This document shows, piece by piece, positions 58,173-64,000 of a stretch of DNA of 64,000 bases. The translations under genes and the position numbers were made by a program. Source of the stretch: Lyophyllum atratum (Eukaryota > Basidiomycota > Agaricomycetes > Agaricales > Lyophyllaceae); assembly GCA_014905825.1 (NCBI GenBank), contig JACGCN010000001.1, positions 2,108,001 through 2,172,000 on the forward strand. The letters are read 5' to 3'. The number at the start of each line of letters is the position of its first letter. The stretch's first letter is position 1. The notes under the pieces are model-generated. The model was not told where the DNA came from, ran no database searches, and saw only the letters and a list, made by a program, of their open reading frames with translations.

Positions 58173-59071
58173 CTATGACAAGAAAGATTCCGATAATGCT
58201 TGCCGAAGATGTTCATCCTTCTCCCATGCGTCGATTGCTTCTGCCTGGTAAGTCATTATGAACAGTAAGCTCGTAATGTATTTTGAGTCGAAGCAACATT
58301 ACACAAACCGAGAACAGGACTGCTGACTTGTTAGATTCTAGTAGTTCCCCTGCAACGACTAGCTCATCGAGAAGCTACAGAAATGTTAGTGGAAGTAGTG
58401 TCCTCGGTGAGCGACTTAATTGATCCATACCCCATATGCTTTCTGGAAGTTGAAAATTCTGTGGAGAAGATACGTCGAAGAATCCAGTGTACGCATAGCA
58501 CGCAAGCAACTTACAAGTCTAATTCGCAGACCTAATGGGTGGACATAGAACGTCAGTCCACTTAACAAGCATTGAGCAGACTGATTCGAATACTAACGTT
58601 GCCAAAATATTTGTCGAGAACCTCGACGTATCGGTGAATAATCTCCAATGTTAACAGCTCGTTGTCGTTTTCGCCTATCTCGCATACAAAGAACAACGAA
58701 GCATACTGTCGGTATATGACCTGGGAGAGGGGGGAGTTATAAACTCAAAAGTAATATCAAACGATGGTGCCACGGTCCGGACACACCTTTGCCCCTCAAA
58801 TTACGATCGTTTCTGTAAACCGAACGTAGTGGCGAATGTCACAGCAGACCTACCTTTATATTCGATCACATTGCACATACGCGGTCGGCGCGCAAGGACA
58901 AGACGCGTCACATCTTGAATAATCTTGGTTTTGGCTTTGGGTGGCATGGTAGTGAACCATTTCGCCAGACGCAGTTTGCCTGCGATGTGTGTATGTGGGG
59001 CTAAGTGGACGCGTCGTACTCAGCGTCGCAAACTGACCTTGTCGCGAAATGAGCAAAATGTAATGGATCAT
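58173..59071 (-). CDS. APS1: AP-1 clathrin adaptor sigma subunit
   Basis: Small subunit of the AP-1 complex, acting in clathrin vesicle formation at the trans-Golgi and endosomes. The start at 59071 is [11 protein letters not shown], then after an intron [20 protein letters not shown] and [20 protein letters not shown]. Later exons give [40 protein letters not shown] and the conserved FNFQKAY followed by [14 protein letters not shown]. The end is [20 protein letters not shown]. Between KYFGN and FNFQ a short exon (VCELDL) is expected. The sequence is more AP-1-like than AP-2-like by the FTTMPPK segment. The 3' end is 71 bp from that of the convergent chromodomain gene. Confidence 0.92.
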
Positions 59072-59369
59072 ACAGTCTGAACCTGTAGCATCCCTAATCA
59101 GGCAAAGAAATTGCGCATACAGACTGTCATCACAGCGTTCAATAAATTCGAAGCGGAGGCCCTCAGGCCTCAGGCCTCAGGCCTCAGGGGCGGCCATTCT
59201 TCTCTCGGACCTCGAAGATCTGAACAAGCAGTTCTGAGACGCGGCAATACTTATACAATTTTTATACTTATATTCGTCTCAACGTTGGTCTACCGTGAAT
59301 GTCCTAGTGACCATCCTAGCCCCATCTCCAAATCCTTGATCCAACCATCTCCTCAAGGCATACAAAAAA
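59072..59369. promoter_or_regulatory. AP-1 sigma promoter region
   Basis: Lies upstream of AP-1 sigma on the minus strand and downstream of the 6PGL stop. It includes the four-unit CCTCAGG repeat. No other features. Confidence 0.4.
59161..59188. repeat. (CCTCAGG)4 perfect tandem repeat
   Basis: Four perfect copies of the 7-mer, 28 bp, about 90 bp upstream of the AP-1 sigma start codon. Confidence 0.98.
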
Positions 59370-60199
59370 TCATAATTTAAACGGGGTTCGAGGATATTGA
59401 ACCTTCTCCGCAGCCGCATCATCGACGAACCAATAAAGCTGACCTGGAAACACTGGTTTTACCCTGGCGGCAGGTAACCCAGTCTCCGGATGGTCCAAGA
59501 TTTGGCTAAGAGTGTCTACTTTCTCCTTTCCAGCAGCAACGAAGACGACTCTCAGAGCGTGGTTGATGACGGGAAATGTGAACGTGATCCTCTTCGGCGG
59601 GGGTTTAGGGGAATCTTCGAGGTATGCTACCCATCGGTCCTCCTCGGTAAGAAGCTCATGGCCCGGGAAGAGAGAGGCGGTATGGCCGTCGGGTCCCATC
59701 CCGAGCAGAATGAGGTCGAAGATGGGGAAACGAGCCGAGTCTTTTTGGGCGAATTCACGAATAAGCTCCTTCTCGTATGCATCTGAAAGCTCTTCTAGGT
59801 CATTCAGAAGGTTTGGGTCGATCGGGTGGATATGATCCGCTGGAATAGGAACCTTGGAAAAGAGGTGTGTGGTGCATGCCAAATGGTTGGAGTCGGGGTG
59901 ATCGAGAGGGACGACGCGCTCGTCGACATAGAAGACTTGCCTGGGTAGATATGAGAATGGCGCATATATAGGTATCATAGCACGCACCATTTGTCCCATT
60001 TTATTCCTGGGTTGCCAATGAGGCCTCTGAGCATCTTGGGGAGAGAGCCGCCGGAGAGGGCGACGGTGAATCGGCCCTTCTTGTCGAGGGAGTCCTTCTG
60101 TGCCTTCAGAACAAAGGCGGCGAGGGAGTCAGCGAGGGCATCGGTGTCAGGAAAGGAGATGAGGACGGGGGCACTGGGGGGCTGGTGAACGCCTGCCAT
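59370..60199 (-). CDS. SOL3: 6-phosphogluconolactonase
   Basis: Hydrolyses 6-phosphogluconolactone in the oxidative pentose-phosphate pathway. The start at 60199 is MAGVHQPPSAPVLISFPDTD; the apparent earlier start is a GTG. Conserved blocks: GRFTVALSGGSLPKMLRGL, then after an intron VFYVDERVVPLDHPDSNHL, PIDPNLLNDLEELSDAYEK, FDLILLGMGPDGHTASLFPG and WFVDDAAAEKVQYP. The LSGGSLP, DERxVPLDHPDSN and GMGPDGHTASLFPG motifs define the family and form the active site. The protein is about 255 residues, as expected for the cytosolic single-domain enzyme. The symbol is that of the yeast homologue. Confidence 0.96.
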
Positions 60200-60326
60200 G
60201 GTTGTTGCAGGTAGAGTTGTCTTATCTACGATCACCTGATCCTGACGTCAGTCATGAAAACAAACGTCGTAACGGGCATTATTACAAACAAGTCGAGAAT
60301 ATATACGATACGTAAATCAGCCTCCC

Positions 60327-61286
60327 TCAGCAATTACAGCCGTAGCTTTGCGAGCCCTCAGAGTCAAGTTGGATCGGATCAGGATAGTCAACATACCTGG
60401 AAGAAATAGAATGTCTGTTAGATTCAAGATTCACGTTGAGCGTAGGAGGAGTTTCTAACAGTTGCTCTTCCGCCTCCTGCTGTAGCGCATTCTTTGCCAC
60501 CGTCTGGAATGCTTGTTCCACGTTAATCGCCTCCTTCGCCGACGTCTCAAAGTAAGGAATATTGCCTTTCGATTGACACCACGTCATCGCCCGCTTCTGA
60601 GTCACCTACAACAATCTAATGAGTATCAAGTACATCCTCAGCATACGAGTTCCGCACCTGGCGCTTGTTCTCCTCCACGTCAATCTTGTTGCCCAAGACA
60701 ACAAAAGGGAAGTTCTCCGGGTCGTGTGGGCTTGCCTGGATCAAGAACTCGTCGCGCCAGCTATCAAGTGTCTCAAAGGACTTTGCACTGTTGACATCAT
60801 ATACCAGAACACAGCAGTCTGCCCCACGATAGAATGCAACGCCGAGCGATTGGAAACGTTCCTGACCAGCGGTATCCCACAACTACGAAAGCCGAGTCAG
60901 AGGGGCGAAACTCAAAAGCGCCTAAGTATCCTTACCTGCATAGTAACAAGTCTGTCGTCAACCATCACCTCCTTCGTCAAGCTATATTCCGCCACACGAG
61001 TCAGTCCGCCGCCGCAAGGCACGAGGAGGCGAGGCGTACAAATCTGCGCCAATGGTGGCCTTGTATTGGTTGCTGAACCGCTTGTTGACATATTGGTTCA
61101 TGAGCGACGTCTTCCCGACCCTGCGCGAAGAGAGCACTCGGCCGGCGCCCAAGTCAGGATACAATGAAGACTACGTACCCACTGTCGCCAAGAATGATAA
61201 CCTGAGTATGAGACACTTATGTTAAGCACAGGTTCTTCGCGCAGGAGAAAGCATAGAGTACAGACCTTGAGAAGAACGCGTCCCAT
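60327..61286 (-). CDS. YPT7: Rab7-type GTPase Ypt7
   Basis: Small GTPase for fusion at late endosomes and vacuoles. The start at 61286 is MGRVLLKV, then [20 protein letters not shown] with the P-loop. The other G-boxes are KATIGADFLTKEV (switch I Thr), [35 protein letters not shown] and [20 protein letters not shown]. The C-terminus [14 protein letters not shown] carries a CxC motif for double prenylation. Six short introns, with one splitting GAD-F. All motifs needed for nucleotide binding are intact. It is divergent from ATG16 across 151 bp; both act in vacuolar delivery, which may or may not be meaningful. Confidence 0.96.
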
Positions 61287-61437
61287 TTGTGAGGGTATAT
61301 GGGACAAATATAGGTCGAATTAAGGAGATTGTGGTGGTCGTTCAAGGGGTAGTGAGCCAGCGTTTTCAGCCAGATATGGCTGTTCAAACTCCGATCGTCC
61401 TGCCACCGTGACCGTCATCTCGTCCCGCAACGACCAA

Positions 61438-62454
61438 ATGGCAGAGCCTGCTTGGCAAGAACAGCTACGTCTGCGGCTCACGGAGAGAAATGCGAAGGAG
61501 TCTGCGTATGCGTCCATAATTGAGCAGTGTAAGTCCAGCCCCCCGTTGCTCAGCATACGAACTTATGTAACCAAAACTCAAATAAGATCGTAGGTTGGCA
61601 CAGCAGACCAAGCTCCTCAAGGAGCGCAATGCTTCTCTTCTACGCGCAGTCGGTTCGGTGAGAGCTAATCCTAGTAGCTCTACGGTGATGGTCCCAGGAG
61701 CGGGTGACGAGTAAGTTATGCAACTGCTGTTATCCATCTCGTTCATCTCATATCTCCTCAACGTACCAGCAACCCCGTTCGCGCGGCCTACATGGCATCC
61801 CTCGAGTCTCAAATTTCATCTCTACGAGACGAGTTGGCAACTGTGTATAAAACGCAGGGCCAGAACGCCCAGCGTCTCCTATCCATGAATGAGACGCTAC
61901 GAGAGAAGGAGGAAATGTCCAGGATCGACTCCGAGAACTATAGAAAAACAAAGGACGAGATCGCGATCCTAAGGCGCAAGGTAGATCAGCATGCCGAGCT
62001 CATGGCGGAGAAGGATCGCAACGTCCAAGTTTGTGTCCCTCAATTTTAGTGTCTGTCCAAGTTAGTTATCGAGATCACATTGCAGGTTCTACATGACGAG
62101 ATCAACACGTTGCAATTGGAGCTTGGCCAGATCGATGACCGTAACGCGACTCTTACGAAGGATAACGCCAAGCTTCTGCAGCGCTGGCTTGACGCGAAAC
62201 AGGCGGAGGCTAATAAAATGAACGAGGCCAATCAGTTCTACGAGAACATGCGTTCCAAGCATCAAGCCGTGCTGAGTTGGAGGGACGGGTCTGAGGGAGA
62301 GGCTGGCAGCCGCAATGGATTGGAGACGGGGTCCAACGCTTCTGCTTCGGTGTCGGGAAAAGGGCATGCAGGAGAGGCCAGTCACTCGAACCCGACGAAG
62401 GATGGGATACCTTCTCAAGCAACGAATCCGCTAGAACTGACGCCGAATGGCTGA
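61438..62454 (+). CDS. ATG16: Autophagy protein Atg16
   Basis: Coiled-coil partner of the Atg12-Atg5 conjugate, guiding Atg8 lipidation to the phagophore. The start at 61438 is MAEPAWQEQLRLRLTERNAK and continues ESAYASIIEQYRRLAQQTKL. This matches the Atg5-binding N-terminal helix (W..L..RL.ERN..E..Y..II). A long coiled coil follows: MASLESQISSLRDELATVYK, REKEEMSRIDSENYRKTKDE and LHDEINTLQLELGQIDDRNA. The end is a Ser/Gly-rich tail without WD40 repeats, as in yeast and other fungi. Introns after IIEQ-Y, before NPVRAA and after DRNVQ keep the frame. The tail is 80 or so residues longer than the yeast protein. Confidence 0.9.
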
Positions 62455-62796
62455 TTGTTGACGATTAAGTCTTATTGCTTGTTTTATACCCTTGATTAAT
62501 GCATATATCCTCTCCTATTGACCTATTCAACCAACGCAGCAATGTTTTACGCACACCAAGGAAGGTTTCTACGACAATTTGCAGGTTGTGGCATAATGGA
62601 AGACTTCACTGTTATTTGAGTACATACGAGAAAAAATGGGGAAAGGCAGATATGGACAAGAGAATTTTGCGAATAAATGGTAAGGAGCGACCTGTACAAG
62701 TGGACAAGGAGACCATACACACGTTTGAAGTGGTGACACTCATGAATGAGCTACGTTTATGTTAAAAGAAAAGGAGATCAAGAAAATCTAACATCT
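62455..62796. other. Convergent 3' region
   Basis: Between the convergent ATG16 and PUB1-like genes. A plus-strand frame here (62499-62765) has no coding look. Nothing else seen. Confidence 0.45.
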
Positions 62797-64000
62797 TCAA
62801 GCAGGGCCTTGCATCTGAGCATCTCCGCCAGCCTGCTGACCAGCTTGACCATAATAACCTAGAACAGATTCATGAGGGGGACACGTTAAAGAGGAAAAAC
62901 ATTACTGACCACCCCAGTAGTTAGAATAGTACGAGGGATCCGCAGCTCCCCACTGAGCCTGCCCAGCTTGTCCAGCGGCGGCGGCGTTAGGATCGGCACC
63001 AGGCTGTTGACCAGCTGCAGTTAGGCCAAGACCTGCACCGGTAGCACCAGCGGCTTGTGGCATGCCGGGAGAGCCCGGGCCAGCGGCACCAGGTGCACCG
63101 GCGCCTTGGGCGGGGAAAGCTCCATATGCACCGAAGCCATATTGCCCGTAGGAGTTGGGCTGAGGCATTCCGTACATGGGCTAGAGTATGGACTATATTA
63201 GTTACATCTACACCGATGTGAGCTAGAGCGGCGCACCATTTGTCCGTAGGCAGCGGGAGCGGCGGTCGGCGTCAAGGGTCCACCAGGTTGGGCAGCTCCA
63301 CCATCAGCCCTGTCTTTGCCCCAGCTGCACTTGATCGGCCTTCCATGAACCATCTGCCCTTGAAGTTGAACGATTGCCATCGCTGCATGCTCGTGGGTGT
63401 CGAGTTTAACGAATGCGAAGCCTCGATCAGCTTGCATACGTATCTCGGAAAGGTAACCGATGGATTGGAAAAGGGGAATGAGGTCTGCCTGGGTACAGTA
63501 TGGGACGAGATTTCCAACGTAAACGGTCGAATTGTACGACGGAGTCTGCTGAACAACCGATTCATAAGAGAGGGGTCCGCCTTGGAAGTTGATTGGGGCG
63601 GGGGCACCACCGCCGCCGCCGCCGCCGCCGCCTCCAGGGCGTGGGGAGGAGGCCGGAGCTCCGACGGCGGGAGCGCCTTGAGTCTTTTGGTTGGCCCAGT
63701 TGACACGGATGGCACGAGAACCAAGCCATTCTCCGTTCATGGTGGCGATAGCCTGCTCAGCATCGGTCTTGTCGCGGAAGGCAAGGAAACCATAGCCACG
63801 AGATTTTCCGGAGTTCATATCCCACATCACGCGGGCGTCCGACATGGTCCCAAAAGCACTGAAGGCTTTGGCGAGAACCTCGTCATTGACCTCGGGGCTT
63901 AGATCTCCGACGAAAACATGGTAGTGACCAGTGGTGTCCTCCTTGTTTTGTTGTCCCTGGTAAGCCCAATTGACTCGGATCTCTGTATCAAAGATCTTGC
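62797..64000 (-). CDS. PUB1: Pub1/TIA-1-like RNA-binding protein, 5' end outside window
   Basis: Poly(U)/AU-rich RNA-binding protein of stress granules. Visible from the right edge: the end of RRM1 with FDTEIRVNWAYQGQ, then RRM2 with HYHVFVGDLSPEVNDEVLAK, MSDARVMWDMNSGKSRGYGF and AIRVNWANQKTQGAP. A Gly-rich linker (ten consecutive Gly) precedes RRM3 with STVYVGNLVPYCTQADLIPL, then MQADRGFAFVKLDTHEHAAM and IKCSWGKDR. The tail is Gly/Ala/Pro/Gln-rich, ending YYGQAGQQAGGDAQMQGPA at 62797. The RNP motifs are intact. The N-terminus lies beyond 64000. The linker Gly run is a simple GGC-type repeat. Confidence 0.93.

Noticed and set aside
1..64000. Transposons, CRISPR arrays or a secondary-metabolite cluster
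   Set aside because: No transposase or reverse-transcriptase motifs, no regularly spaced repeats, and no PKS, NRPS or terpene synthase signatures were seen.

Overview
The window comes from a filamentous basidiomycete, most likely an Agaricomycete. Genes are dense and lie on both strands. They are broken by many short introns (about 45-70 nt) with GTRNGT donors and YAG acceptors, and the proteins recognised are eukaryotic and fungal. No rRNA, CRISPR array, intact transposon or virus-like gene was seen. Gene models were spliced by eye, so outer ends are more reliable than internal exon borders.

Layout. 1-8.4 kb: partial MFS transporter (-), peptidyl-tRNA hydrolase 2 (+), a UPF0658 Golgi membrane protein (+), the SNARE Bet1 (+) and an Ulp1-type SUMO protease (-). 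8.6-17 kb: an intron-containing tRNA-Met (-), a G-patch/zinc-finger protein with GW repeats (+), a double-bromodomain BET protein (-), a WDR70-like WD40 protein (-) and a small unknown (+). 17.3-28.7 kb: frataxin (-), an Urb2/Npa2-like ribosome-biogenesis protein (-), an RWD-RBR ubiquitin ligase (+) and a multi-KH RNA-binding protein (+). 29-32.8 kb: V-ATPase subunit C (-), a two-domain sulfurtransferase (+) and a small orphan (-). 33.8-36.9 kb: two tandem BIM1/X325-type, GPI-anchored, copper-binding secreted proteins plus a CTR copper transporter, all on the minus strand. 37-41.3 kb: mostly unassigned sequence, with a single-domain mitochondrial rhodanese and an orphan-looking promoter. 41.3-48.3 kb: an RBM26/27-like RNA-binding protein (+), branched-chain aminotransferase (+) and a PXA-domain protein (-). 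48.4-53.8 kb: a membrane-anchored unknown (+), a diverged inverted duplication, a DUF6697-like protein (-) and a fatty-acid-hydroxylase-family oxygenase (+). 54-64 kb: a chromodomain protein (+), AP-1 sigma (-), 6-phosphogluconolactonase (-), Ypt7/Rab7 (-), Atg16 (+) and a partial Pub1/TIA-1-like RNA-binding protein (-).

Functional threads. Most genes are housekeeping: membrane traffic (Bet1, AP-1, Ypt7, Atg16, PXA, UPF0658), RNA biology, chromatin (BET protein, chromodomain protein), iron-sulfur and sulfur chemistry, and the vacuolar ATPase. The best candidate system is the copper cluster. The two X325 proteins have the expected mature N-terminal histidine and a GPI-type tail, and they sit directly downstream of a CTR transporter with a complete MxxxM-x12-GxxxG signature. 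This suggests a surface copper-capture and import module encoded in one place.

Quality note. PTH2, the G-patch protein and the WDR70-like protein each show a one-base frame break inside otherwise well-conserved sequence. Assembly indels are the simplest explanation.
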